Origin: Heloderma charlesbogerti
Taxonomy: Eukaryota; Chordata; Lepidosauria; Squamata; Helodermatidae
Direction of reading: 5' to 3'
Length of the DNA: 64,000 nt
Assembly (NCBI GenBank): GCA_026122225.1
Contig: JANEZZ010001900.1
Coordinates: forward strand, 248,001-312,000
In this document: piece after piece, positions 21,153 through 31,719 of the stretch
Layout: each line of letters opens with the position of its first letter
Numbering within the stretch: the first letter of the stretch is position 1
Notes under the pieces: model-generated
Databases searched by the model: none
Told to the model about the DNA's origin: nothing
The model's input: the letters and a program-made list of their open reading frames with translations, nothing else
Position numbers and translations under genes: made by a program

Positions 21153-23483
21153 GATAGAGTTTTGCCAAGAGAACATGCTGATCATAGCAAACACTCTTTT
21201 CCAACAGCACAAGAGGCGACTCTACACATGGACGTCACCAGATGGTCAATATCGAAATCAGATTGATTATGTCCTTTGCAGCCAAAGATGGAGAAGCTCC
21301 ATACAGTCAGTAAAAACAAGACCTGGAGCTGACTGTGGCTCAGATCATGAGCTGCTTCTTGCAAAATTTCGGCTCAAATTGAAGAACGTCGGGAAAACCA
21401 CTAAACCGTTCAGGTATGACCTAAATCATATCCCTGATGAATATACAGTGGAGGTGAGGAATAGATTTCAGGGATTAGACCTTATAGACAGAGTGCCTGA
21501 GGAACTATGGACGGAGGTCCGTAACATTGTTCAGGAGGCAGCAACGAAATCCGTCCCAAAGAAAAAGAAATGCAAGAAAGCCAAGTGGCTGTCTGATGAG
21601 GCTTTACAAGTAGCTGAGGAAAGAAGGGAAGCGAAAAGCAAGGGAGAAAGGGGAAGATATACCCAACTGAATGCAGAGTTCCAGAGAATAGCAAGGAGAG
21701 ACAAGAAGGCCTTCTTAAATGAACAATGCAAAGAAATCGAGGAAAACAACAGAATGGGAAAGACTAGAGATCTCTTCAAGAAAATCGGAGATCTCAAGGG
21801 AACGTTTTGTGCAAAGACGGGCATGATCAAGGACAAAGAAGGCAGGGACCTAACAGAAGCAGATGAGATTAAGAAGAGGTGGCAAGAATACACAGAAGAA
21901 CTATACAGGAAAGATCTGAATGTCCCTGATAGCCATGGTAGTGCGGTCACTGAACTTGAGCCGGACATCCTCGAGAGTGAAGTCAAGTGGACCTTAGGAA
22001 GCATTAGTAACAACAAAGCTAGCGGAGATGACAGTATTCCAGCCGAGCTATTTAAAATCCGAAAAGATGATGCTGTTAAAGTGCTGCATTCAATATGCCA
22101 ACAAATCTGGAACACTCAACAGTGGCCACAAGACTGGAAAAGGTCAGTTTACATTCCAATTCCAAAGAAGGGCAACGCCAAAGAGTGTTCAAACTACCGC
22201 ACAATTGCGCTCATTTCACATGCCAGCAAGGTGATGCTCAAAATCCTACAAGCTAGGCTTCAGCAGTATGCGAACCGAGAACTACCTGAAGTACAAGCTG
22301 GGTTTCGAAGAGGCAGAGGAACTAGAGATCAAATCGCCAACATTCGCTGCATCATGGAGAAAGCAAGAGAATTCCAGAAAAACGTCTATTTCTGCTTCAT
22401 TGACTACGCTAAAGCCTTTGATTGTGTGGATCACAACAAACTATGGCAAATTCTTAAAGTGATGGGAGTACCAGACCACCTTACCTGTCTCCTGAGAAAC
22501 CTGTACGAGGGTCAAGAAGCAACAGTAAGAACCAGAGATGGAACAACCGATTGGTTCAAAATTGGGAAAGGAGTACGACAAGGCTGCATATTGTCACCCT
22601 GCTTATTTAACTTATATGCAGAGTACATCATGAGAAATGCCGGGTTGGATGAATCAGAGGTCGGAATTAAGATTGCCGGGAGAATTATCAACAACCTCCG
22701 ATATGCAGACGATACCACCCTAATGGCAGAAAGCGAAGAGGATCTCAAGAGCCTCTTGTTGAGGGTGAAAGAGGAGAGTGCAAAAGCTGGTTTGAAACTC
22801 AACATTAAAAAAACGAAGATCATGGCATCTGGCCCCATCACTTCCTGGCATATAGAAGGGGAAGAAATGGAAGCAGTGACAGATTTTACTTTCTTGGGCT
22901 CCAAGATCACCGCAGACGGTGACTGTAGCCATGAAATTAAAAGACGCTTGCTCCTTGGGAGGAAAGCTCTGGCAAACCTAGACAGCATAGTAAGAAGCAG
23001 AGACATCACCTTGCCGACAAAGGTCCGTCTAATCAAAGCTATGGTTTTCCCAGTAGTAATGTATGGCTGTGAGAGCTGGACTATAAGGAAGGCTGAGCGC
23101 CGAAGAATTGATGCTTTCGAACTGTGGTGCTGGAGAAGACTCTTACGAGTCCCTTGGACTGCAAGGAGGTCAAATCAGTCCATCCTAAAGGAAATCAACC
23201 CTGAGTGCTCCTTGGAAGGACAGATACTGAAGCTGAAGCTCCAATATTTTGGCCACCTAATGCGAAGAGAAAACTCCCTGGAAAAGACCCTGATGCTGGG
23301 AAAGACTGAAGGCAAAAGGAGAAGGGGACAGCAGAGGATGAGATGGCTAGATAGCATCACGGATGCAATGAATATGAACTTGAGCACGCTCCGGGAGAGA
23401 GCGGAGGACAGGAAGGCCTGGAGTGCTATGGTCCATGGGGTCACGAAGAGTCGGACACGACTGAACGACTGAACAACAACAAA
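21153..23483 (+). mobile_element. BovB (RTE) LINE, 5'-truncated, young
   Basis: It begins inside the endonuclease region at AGAGTTTTGCCAAGAGAACA and ends in the BovB 3' signature (GACTGAACAACAACAA). It has inserted within a small MITE: AACATGCGTAGGATTG lies to the left and AGGATTGCACCCTAA to the right, with AGGAT(A/T) repeated at the junctions as a plausible target duplication. 5' truncation is the usual outcome of target-primed reverse transcription. Confidence 0.95.
21175..23472 (+). CDS. BovB endonuclease/reverse transcriptase, N-truncated, frame intact
   Basis: A 765-codon uninterrupted frame reading to the natural BovB stop. The first ATG at 21175 is internal to the ancestral protein, so the start is arbitrary. 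Domains in order: the C-terminal part of the AP-like endonuclease (SPDGQYRNQIDYVLCSQRW, then GSDHELL with the SDH motif, residues 20-65); a lysine-rich linker (130-260); reverse transcriptase (about 330-580) with FIDYAKAFD, VRQGCILSPCLFNLY and RYADDTTLMAE; and a C-terminal domain (about 610-765) with YGCESWTIRKAE, WCWRRLLRVPW and HGVTKSRTRLND. By eye it differs from the copy at 27799-30096 at about 24 of 765 positions (about 97% identical). It lacks the endonuclease N-terminus and any promoter, so mobility is unlikely. Confidence 0.93.
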   Translation: MLIIANTLFQQHKRRLYTWTSPDGQYRNQIDYVLCSQRWRSSIQSVKTRPGADCGSDHELLLAKFRLKLKNVGKTTKPFRYDLNHIPDEYTVEVRNRFQGLDLIDRVPEELWTEVRNIVQEAATKSVPKKKKCKKAKWLSDEALQVAEERREAKSKGERGRYTQLNAEFQRIARRDKKAFLNEQCKEIEENNRMGKTRDLFKKIGDLKGTFCAKTGMIKDKEGRDLTEADEIKKRWQEYTEELYRKDLNVPDSHGSAVTELEPDILESEVKWTLGSISNNKASGDDSIPAELFKIRKDDAVKVLHSICQQIWNTQQWPQDWKRSVYIPIPKKGNAKECSNYRTIALISHASKVMLKILQARLQQYANRELPEVQAGFRRGRGTRDQIANIRCIMEKAREFQKNVYFCFIDYAKAFDCVDHNKLWQILKVMGVPDHLTCLLRNLYEGQEATVRTRDGTTDWFKIGKGVRQGCILSPCLFNLYAEYIMRNAGLDESEVGIKIAGRIINNLRYADDTTLMAESEEDLKSLLLRVKEESAKAGLKLNIKKTKIMASGPITSWHIEGEEMEAVTDFTFLGSKITADGDCSHEIKRRLLLGRKALANLDSIVRSRDITLPTKVRLIKAMVFPVVMYGCESWTIRKAERRRIDAFELWCWRRLLRVPWTARRSNQSILKEINPECSLEGQILKLKLQYFGHLMRRENSLEKTLMLGKTEGKRRRGQQRMRWLDSITDAMNMNLSTLRERAEDRKAWSAMVHGVTKSRTRLND

Positions 23484-23702
23484 AGGATTGCACCCTAAAA
23501 AAAATGAATTATCCACTATGGATAATTTCCAGACTCCCCACCCCAATACATACACCGAACAGAATAAAATAATTGTTCAGTTTGTCTTGTAATATGTTTA
23601 AATAAAACACAAGTGGAGCCAACTGAGGGGCCAGCTGAGGGACCATAGGAAGTGGTGTAAATGTTGCTCTGCCAGTAGAGAGGGAGGTGTTTTGCAAATT
23701 GT

Positions 23703-23945
23703 TTTGTCAATAGGCAATGGCTCTTTTGGGATATTCAGAGGTAATGAACACACCAGTGGGTGAAGGGAAGAAGTTTCATTGCATCACCTGAGGTTCCCTC
23801 CTCACCCCCCCCCCACAAGGGCATTGAACTCTGAATATCCCATCCTCGTTGCCAAAGGTTTTGCCAGTTGCTTTGTCAATAGGCAATGGCTCTTTTGGGA
23901 TATTCAGAGGCAATGAACCTACCAGTGGGTGAAGGGAAGAAGTTT
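23703..23945. repeat. 74-bp direct repeat, two copies
   Basis: TTTGTCAATAGGCAATGGCT..AAGAAGTTT occurs at 23703-23776 and 23872-23945, differing at only a few bases. A partial TCTGAATATCCCA inverted match lies between them. The 169-bp spacing suggests a partial tandem duplication. Confidence 0.8.
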
Positions 23946-25400
23946 ATTTAGCTAAAATAGGCTAATAAATCAAGCAATTACAAGACAAGATTAATATGCT
24001 TATGCCTCTTCAGCTATTGGGAGCCCCTTCCAGCAACGAGCATACCCCAAGAATCAGCCTGACTTGTACAAAGCATTTTTGCTAGTAGTCTGTGTCGAGA
24101 CTCTGAATTGGGAAGGTCCCAGGGAATCATATACCCTTGATCCCTCCCATTCAGAACATGATCTCATGGCTTCATACATTCTGCAGGGATGGGGGGACAG
24201 GGGCACTGGCCCTAATGATGAGCAGGCTGCCAGCCCAGAAGATAACATTCTTCTCAGCCATTCTAGCAACAAGTAGCTAACCTTAAGATTTGCCCATAAG
24301 TGTAACAGAGCATCAACAAATTGAACAGAGCATCAACAAGTGATGCTCTGGGAACTAACATACCTACCTCCCCACCATCAGCTCAACAAACACAATGGCA
24401 CTCTAGACATGGGCAAGAAAACTGGTGCACCACTGACTCCTTAATATACAATGGTCTTCTGCATTTCCACTATGGGAGGTTCACTGATGGGGAAACACTT
24501 CAGCTGCTGGAAGTCCTCTTCCACCAGCATGGGTGGTGGTGGTGATGGAAACCAGGCATGTTGGGGGCAGGCATGGATCCACCAGATCCAAAGCTCCTTC
24601 ATTCCCCGAAACACCCATGGAATTGGGAGGATGCTACGCCAGCCATGGAGCTGGCATAGAAAAGTACAGTCAATGTGAGGGGCAAAGGGGGAAAAAGAAT
24701 CTGCCCTTCCATGTCTGCCTTGGCTGCAGTGAAATGGCAAGGGATGAGGTGGTTGCTCTTCCAGCTGATCTCTCCTCTCCCCATAAGGTAGGATTGCTGT
24801 GCTCCAGTGTAAATGATTGACAAACAATCTCTTGGTTCAAATATTTCCGGTAGATAAAGTATTAAAAAGAAACACCTTAACATCATCAAACTATACCATA
24901 TTTTGACACAGATTTCACTGACAAGATGTCTCAAGGCCTGACAAATCAACATCATGCTACCATCTTTCTGATTTTTTAAAAAATGTTCTTTCTAGCATTC
25001 TGGGGAATATTTTTCTCTCTCATACTGTTCCTTTGAAAGTTCCATTGTAAGCAAGAAAAACTCATTTTTAAAGCCATTATGTACTCACAGCATGACTACT
25101 GTCTGCAAAAAAAAATTATAAGTCAAAATATTTTGGAATTATGTTTTCATAATGGATCTTGTGTCTATCAATTTCCCCCCTCTATGAACTTGCCTTTTCA
25201 ACATTTGATTGATATTTGATGGTAATTGATTAGTTCTTTGATAGATTTTCTATTGCATTTATGCCAGGAGATTCAGGTAACTCATGCGTTTGTGGGTGTG
25301 GTGAATCTATATTGGTCCTCAGGTCTATGTAGCAGGCCCAGCACCATCATGTAACAGCCTGGGGACCACTGCACTGATGCCTACTCTATTCCCACCCATC
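23946..25400. other. no recognised feature
   Basis: Several overlapping frames on both strands (24054-24955) give peptides without recognisable domains. No terminal repeats were found. Confidence 0.4.
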
Positions 25401-25510
25401 CAAGGCAGCTTGCTCTGGGAGATGGCTGCCATTTAAATCTCCCACAATGCCCTGATGTATGGCTCCATTGCATTGTGGGACATTGAAATGGCAGCTCCAA
25501 GCTACCTGAT
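25401..25510. repeat. inverted repeat, possible MITE
   Basis: GGCTGCCATTTAAATCTCCC..ACAATGC on the left (to 25450) is mirrored by GCATTGTGGGACATTGAAAT..GGCAGCTCC on the right (25470-25498). The outer AAGGCAGCTTG / AAGCTACCT bases are partly complementary. Confidence 0.6.
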
Positions 25511-26225
25511 GCACATCACAGCACTGCTGTTGCCTGCAGACATGAGGTAAGCCCACTCAGGCCTATGGATGTAAGCAGGGATCAACTAAGGGGAACTTTG
25601 CTGAGGACCCCTCAGACCTAGAGCCAGCTCTGCTACATATACATGCATGTACACATCTAGGCTTAATCCTGTAAACCCCCCAAAAGGTACCAGTATGTGC
25701 AGTTGAGCTTCTGTGAAGACTGCACCACAAAAGAGCACCCAACAAGAGTAGGGGGGTGGGCATAATATCCCCAACCAATTTTCAAAAAACAAACACCCAA
25801 AACAAAGGGAGTGGAAAACTCAAGTGATAATTCATATCTCTATTATAGTATACTAATTGCAGCCAGTCTGGGGCTCTGGCTACTATGAGCAGCACCCGAA
25901 AAGAAATAAGGATTTTAATTCTTGCCCGGTGCATTTCACAACCCTATTCTATTACAGTTGGAAAGGTACCATAAGTGGGAGTGAAAGTGAAGTAGTTAAC
26001 TCTGTGTATAGAAGTTTGGATCTTTTATTTGGCATTCTTAACCCCACTCCTAAACACTGCAGAACATCTTGGTAGTGTGTGCCCAGTAGAGCTGTGCATA
26101 AATGGCCTCTCAAAATCCTCCACCCTATTTGTGGGCAGAGACAATTTCACTGAATTTCTCCATGAGGAGGAGACATTCTCCAACAATTTCTCACAGATAG
26201 GGTTCGCTATTGGCAGAGGTTGTAA
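25511..26225. other. no recognised feature
   Basis: No gene or named repeat recognised. Confidence 0.35.
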
Positions 26226-26230
26226 TACAG

Positions 26231-26232
26231 CT

Positions 26233-26268
<36 letters not shown>

Positions 26269-26270
26269 TT
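26231..26270. repeat. (CTTT)n microsatellite
   Basis: About ten CTTT units. Confidence 0.95.
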
Positions 26271-26433
26271 GCACTGCCGCTGCAAGTAGAAACAGCATCA
26301 AATGTGTTGGCAACCTGGCCCCATTTTGTATTCTCTACAATGATTGGTTTGGGGTGACATGCTGCAACGCATTGTCGGTTATTTAACCCATGATGAGCTG
26401 CGGTGCCTGTGGATGCCACATCGCATATCCAAC

Positions 26434-26933
26434 TAGGGATGGACAGACTCACCACAGTCTGTTCTCCCCAGGTGGTTGTTGAACCACCGCTGCACGCCAC
26501 GCTGTGCAAACCGCTGGATGGCCTGGTGGCCACCCGTCCCCTTAGTGAGCTGCCATTTTGCATAAAAATGGTGGCTCAGGTTTTTCCATCAAAGTAAGGT
26601 TATTGAAATGGCAGCATTAAAAGGGCCATTTATGCAACATTACGGCCTCTTTACAGCTGCCATTTATGCAACATTACTTTTACGGAAAAACCTAAGCCAC
26701 CAATTTTTCTTCTTCTTCTTCTTCTTCTTCTTCTTCTTCTTCTTCTTCTTCTTCTTTTGTAAAATGGCACCTCAGCGAGGGGATGGGTGGCTGGCAGCTG
26801 CTTGTGGACCATGGCGTGCTCAGCGAACAGCCTGGTAAGCATGGGCAGCTTGGTGAGCAGGGGTCCAGGAAGCAGAGCAGCGAGGAGGGAATCTGCTGGA
26901 CTCCACCCCTTTTGGACTCCCATGACATCCCGA
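26434..26933. mobile_element. hAT-like element, interrupted at its right end
   Basis: The left end is TAGGGATGGACAGACTCACC, matching in reverse complement the right end of the element at 57578-58043 (GGTGAGTCTGTCCATCACTA). An 8-bp TATCCAAC precedes it (26426-26433), and an identical TATCCAAC occurs at 27494-27501, beyond an inserted LTR. Inside are the mirrored AGCTGCCATTTATGCAACAT segments and a long (TTC)n run. No transposase is present. Confidence 0.7.
26707..26757. repeat. (TTC)n / (GAA)n triplet microsatellite
   Basis: An uninterrupted run of about 16 TTC units inside the hAT element. The poly-Glu and poly-Arg frames on the minus strand come from this run. Confidence 0.95.
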
Positions 26934-27488
26934 TGTCAGGGTGGAAACTGAGCCCATAGAGCCCCAGAGCAGTTCTGATTCTGAGGAAGAACAGCAATCC
27001 GTGGGAGAGGAGCTCGCTCATCTCTCACAAGCACAGCAGCTGGCAGAGATTCCTTGTGCCAGCATTCCTGGGAGAGGTAGTGACCCTGGCAGTGAGAGAG
27101 CGCTGGAGGGGGGCTTCTTGGATGCTCGGCGCAGACGCAGGGAGCGACAACAGATGGAGGGCACCGAAAGGAGGCACTTCGCTCATTTGGCACTCAAACC
27201 ACGGTCGCATCCCGAGGACCCAAGGGAAAGAGGGAGGATCTCTCCATAGCCCATAAGTTCAGAGTCTTCCCATGGTTCTCCTTCAAACAGGGACCAACTG
27301 CCTTACCTGGAGCTTAGGTCACTCTGCTATCTTTCTCCAGTGCTGTTCCTTGCTTAGTTGCTAGTGATTAGTATCTAAAAGGGTCATAAAGTAATAAAGG
27401 AATAAAGCCTTGGAAACAATCCTCGTCGTTTGTGTCCTGAGTTGGCTATTGGAGGAGACTGCAAGAGGCAGCTAGGGTGCTCCTGACA
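26934..27488 (+). mobile_element. solo LTR, probably Gypsy-type
   Basis: It starts TGTCAGGGTGG and ends CTCCTGACA (TG...CA with a short inverted repeat). It contains AATAAAG polyadenylation-like signals near 27392-27410 in the right third. The segment GCGCAGACGCAG and the TTCTGATTCTGAGGAAGAAC block recur in the element at 59152-59714. No internal coding region or second LTR adjoins it, so it is a solo LTR. A 4-6 bp target duplication is not evident (CCCGA to the left, CACTG to the right). It lies at the end of the hAT element. Confidence 0.65.
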
Positions 27489-27500
27489 CACTGTATCCAA

Positions 27501-27785
27501 CCCCCCTTGGGGGTTGCTGTGTCGTGTGAACCCAGCAAACGTGGGTTACGTGAGGGTTAAACAAAATGGAGGCTGCACACACCCTACACGTGCCGCAGCC
27601 TGTCTCAACAGCCTCAGCACCCCATACCCAGCATAATTCCAGGGCATTGGGTGGGTGAATGGGAAGGAATTTAGCTACAACATGTCTTCTGGGAAATCCT
27701 GGCTCAGCTCTAGTTGTCATTCTGCAGGTTGCAGCACCTTCCCCAAGGTCTTCCAAATGTCAAATTTCTGAGGGGTGATTTTGGA
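27501..27785. other. no recognised gene; possible repeat flank
   Basis: CTGTGTCGTGTGAACCCAGC near 27519 resembles GCTGTGTGAACCCAG near 32970 and, inverted, the foldback at 35017. It may be the rest of an older DNA element into which the hAT inserted. Confidence 0.35.
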
Positions 27786-30700
27786 TTGTTGTTGTTGTTC
27801 AGTCGTTCAGTCGTGTCCGACTCTTCGTGACCCCATGGACCATAGCACGCCAGGCCTTCCTGTCCTGCGCTCTCTCCCGGAGCGTGCTCAAGTTCATATT
27901 CATTGCATCCGTGATGCTATCTAGCCATCTCATCCTCTGCCGTCCCCTTCTCCTTTTGCCTTCAGTCTTTCCCAGCATCAGGGTCTTTTCCAGGGACTTT
28001 TCTCTTCGCATTAGGTGGCCAAAATATTGGAGCTTCAGCTTCATTATCTGTCCTTCCAATGAGCACTCAGGGTTGATTTCCTTTAGGATGGACTGATTTG
28101 ACCTCCTTGCAGTCCAGGGGACTCGTAAGAGTCTTCTCCAGCACCACAGTTCGAAAGCATCAATTCTTCGGCGCTCAGCCTTCCTTATAGTCCAGCTCTC
28201 ACAGCCATACATTACTACTGGGAAAACCATAGCTTTGATTAGATGGACCTTTGTCAGCAAGGTGATGTCTCTGCTTCTTACTATGCTGTCTAGGTTGGCC
28301 ATAGCTTTCCTCCAAAGGAGCAAGCGTCTTTTAATTTCATGGCTACAGTCACCGTCTGCGGTGATCTTGGAGCCCAAGGAAGTAAAATCTGTCACTGCTT
28401 CCATTTCTTCCCCCTCTATATGCCAGGAAGTGATGGGGCCAGATGCCATGATCTTTGTTTTTTTAATGTTGAGTTTCAAACCAGCTTTTGCACTCTCCTC
28501 TTTCACCCTCAACAAGAGGCTCTTGAGATCCTCTTCGCTTTCTGCCATTAGGGTGGTATCGTCTGCATATCGGAGGTTGTTGATAATTCTCCCGGCAATC
28601 TTAATTCCGACCTCTGATTCATCCAACCCGGCATTTCTCATGATGTACTCTGCATATAAGTTAAATAAGCAGGGTGACAATATGCAGCCTTGTCGTACTC
28701 CTTTCCCAATTTTGAACCAATCGGTTGTTCCATCTCTGGTTCTTACTGTTGCTTCTTGACCCTCGTACAGGTTTCTCAGGAGACAGGTAAGGTGGTCTGG
28801 TATTCCCATCACTTTAAGAATTTGCCACAGTTTGTTGTGATCCACACAATCAAAGGCTTTAGCGTAGTCAATGAAGCAGAAATAGACGTTTTTCTGGAAT
28901 TCTCTTGCTTTCTCCATGATGCAGCGAATGTTGGCGATTTGATCTCTAGTTCCTCTGCCTCTTCGAAACCCAGCTTGTACTTCCGGTAGTTCTCGGTTCG
29001 CATACTGCTGAAGCCTAGCTTGTAGGATTTTAAGCATCACCTTGCTGGCATGTGAAATGAGTGCAATTGTGCGGTAGTTTGAACACTCTTTGGCGTTGCC
29101 CTTCTTTGGAACTGGAATGTAAACTGACCTTTTCCAGTCTTGTGGCCACTGTTGAGTGTTCCAGATTTGTTGGCATATTGAATGCAGCACTTTAACAGCA
29201 TCATCTTTTAGGATTTTAAATAGCTCGGCTGGAATACTGTCATCTCTGCTAGCTTTGTTGTTACTAATGCTTCCTAAGGCCCACTTGACTTCACTCTCTA
29301 GGATGTCTGGCTCAAGTTCAGTGACCGCACTATCATGGCTATCAGGGACATTCAGATCTTTCTTGTATAGTTCTTCTGTGTATTCTTGCCACCGCTTCTT
29401 AATCTCATCTGCTTCTGTTAGGTCCCTGCCTTCTTTGTCCTTTATCATGCCCGTCTTTGCACAAAACGTTCCCTTGAGATCTCCAATTTTCTTGAAGAGA
29501 TCTCTAGTCTTTCCCATTCTGTTGTTTTCCTCGATTTCTTTGCATTGTTCATTTAAGAAGGCCTTCTTGTCTCTCCTTGCTATTCTTTGGAACTCTGCAT
29601 TTAGTTGGGTATATCTTCCCCTTTCTCCCTTGCTTTTCGCTTCCCTTCTTTCGTGAGCTACTTGTAAAGCCTCATCAGACAGCCACTTGGCTTTCTTGCA
29701 TTTCTTTTTCTTGGGGATGGATTTCGTTGCTGCCTCCTGAACAAAGTTACGGACCTCCGTCCATAGTTCCTCAGGCACTCTGTCTATCAGGTCTAATCCC
29801 TGAAATCTATTCTTCACCTCCACTGTATATTCATAAGGGATATGATTTAGGTCATACCTGAACGGTTTAGTGGTTTTCCCTATGTTCTTCAATTTAAGCC
29901 GAAATTTTGCAAGAAGCAGCTCATGATCTGAGCCACAGTCAGCTCCAGGTCTTGTTTTTACTGACTGTATGGAGCTTCTCCATCTTTGGCTGCAAAGGAC
30001 ATAATCAATCTGATTTCGATATTGACTATCTGGTGACGTCCATGTGTAGAGTCGCCTCTTGTGCTGTTGGAAAAGAGTGTTTGCTATGATCAGCATGTTC
30101 TCTTGGCAAAACTCTATTAGCTTTTGTCCTGCTTCATTTTGTACACCAAGGCCATGCCTGCCTGTTATCCCGGTGATTTCCTGACTTCCTACTTTAGCAT
30201 TCCAATCCCCTATGATGAAGAGGACATCTTTTTTGGTGTTAGTTCTAGAAGGTGTTGTAGGTCTTCATAGAACCAATCAACCTCAGCTTCTTCGGCCTCA
30301 GTGGTTGGGGCATAGACTTGAATTACTGTGATGTTGAATTGTTTGCCTTGGATTCGTACTGAGATCATTCTATCATTTTTAAGATTGTACCCCAGTACTG
30401 CTTTTCCCACCCTTTTGTTGACTATGAGTGCTACTCCATTTCGTCTAAGGGATTCTTGCCCACAATAGTAGATATGATGGTCACCTGAATTAAATTCGCC
30501 CATGCCTGTCCATTTTAGTTCGCTGATTCCCAAGATGTCGATGTTCAATCTTGCCATCTCATGTTTGACCACCTCCAGCTTACCTTGATTCATTGATCTG
30601 ACATTCCAGGTTCCTAAACAATATTGTTCTTTACAGAATCGGATTTTCTTTTCACCACCAGACACATCCACAGCTGAGTGTCCTTTCAGGTTTGGCCCAG

Positions 30701-30993
30701 CCGCTTCACTCTTTCTGGTGCTACTTGGAAATACCCTCTGCTCTTCCCCAGTAGCATATTGGACACCTTCCGACCTGAGGGGCTCATCTTCCGGCGTCAT
30801 CTCTTTTAGCCTTGTGATACGTTCCATGGGGTTTTCTTGGCAAGAATACTGGAGTGGGTTGCCATTTCCTTCTCCAGTGGACCACATTTTGTCAGAACTC
30901 TCTGCCATGACCTGTCCGTCTTGGGTGGCCCTGCACAGCATAGCTTATGGCTTCACTGAGTTACGCAAGCCCCTTCGCCACAACAAGGCAGTG
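27786..30993 (-). mobile_element. BovB (RTE) LINE, full length
   Basis: A 3.2-kb minus-strand BovB. Its 5' end is near 30993 (CACTGCCTTGTTGTGGCGAA on the minus strand) and its 3' end near 27786, with the characteristic CGACTGAACGACTGAACAAC and a (CAA)n end. It covers the same extent as the degenerate copy at 13325-16521. It is the best-preserved complete element in the window. Confidence 0.95.
27799..30941 (-). pseudogene. BovB endonuclease-reverse transcriptase, one frameshift
   Basis: The coding frame runs about 1,047 codons on the minus strand. It opens at an ATG at 30941 and reads 243 codons containing the endonuclease start (LGTWNVRSMNQGK, ISELKW, VIQVYAPT). It then shifts at an A run (six T on the plus strand, 30229-30234) where the copy at 13325 has seven. 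The frame is regained just downstream and continues without a stop from 30096 to 27799: endonuclease end (SDHELL), RT (FIDYAKAFD, QGCILSPCLF, YADDTTL) and C-terminal WCWRRLLRVPW region. The deletion falls just before the GDWNAK endonuclease motif. A homopolymer length error in the assembly would give the same appearance, so the element may be intact in the animal. Confidence 0.9.
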
Positions 30994-31146
30994 ATCCATG
31001 AAGGGGGATTTTGGATACATCTTGTCTTTAATGCTGGTGCTGATAACACTGTTCCTTCTCTGAAATCCCTGGAGAAGCACTGTGGGTGGGAATGCAGTCT
31101 TGCACCCAGCTCCATTGAAGAGGTGGAGACTGTGCTGTGCCAAAAC

Positions 31147-31709
31147 TGGGCATGTGCAAACCCACCCCCATCCAGGCTTTCCACGTGCCCACCCAGCCCC
31201 TGCTCGCTGGTCCCAGACTGCACTCAAGCCCCTCCCGTGCTTGGCAAGTGGTCTGCACTCACCCCGGCAGCCTTGTTGAGCTCTGCGGTCACCATTTTTT
31301 AAAAAACAAAATGGTGATCGCAAAAATGCACAGATTTGCATATGCACAAAAATGCGCATTTTTGCATATGCTTGAATATGTCTTTTTGTAAAATGCACAG
31401 ATTTGTGTATGCACGGAAATGCGCATTTGTGAAAATGCAAATTTTTGTGCATACGCAAATGTGCACATTCGCAAAATGTGAATTTTTGCGCATATGCAAA
31501 TATGCATATTTTTGCAAATGCCATTTTATTATTCAAAGAATGGTGACCGCAGAGCTTGATGAGGCCACTGGGGTAAGTGTGGGCTGCTTGCCAAGTGCGG
31601 GCAGGGGGTGAGCAGGGACAGCTGCTCGGTGAGCGGAGCTCAGGGTTGCGGGCAGGGGAGTGGGTTCCACCGTATTCCCAGATGTAATCAGGCACCTGCA
31701 CCATCCCTG
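31147..31709. mobile_element. hAT-like element with AT-rich palindromic core
   Basis: The ends are TGGGCATGTGC and GCACCATCCCTG, flanked by GCCAAAAC (31139-31146) and GCCAAAAT (31710-31717), an 8-bp duplication with one mismatch. The core at about 31295-31545 is a series of TTTGCATATGCAAAA-like units between ACCATTTTTT and AAAGAATGGTGACCGC. The minus-strand 255-residue frame across it is a repeat artefact. It shares both ends and the core with 45390-45915, in reverse orientation. Confidence 0.75.
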
Positions 31710-31719
31710 GCCAAAATCT

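Noticed and set aside
24054..24955. Cluster of overlapping 70-128 residue frames
   Set aside because: Frames are open on both strands without motif, codon bias evidence or splice structure that I can support.
26651..27021. Poly-Arg and poly-Glu minus-strand frames of 90-109 residues
   Set aside because: They are translations of the (TTC)n microsatellite and its flanks, with no domain.
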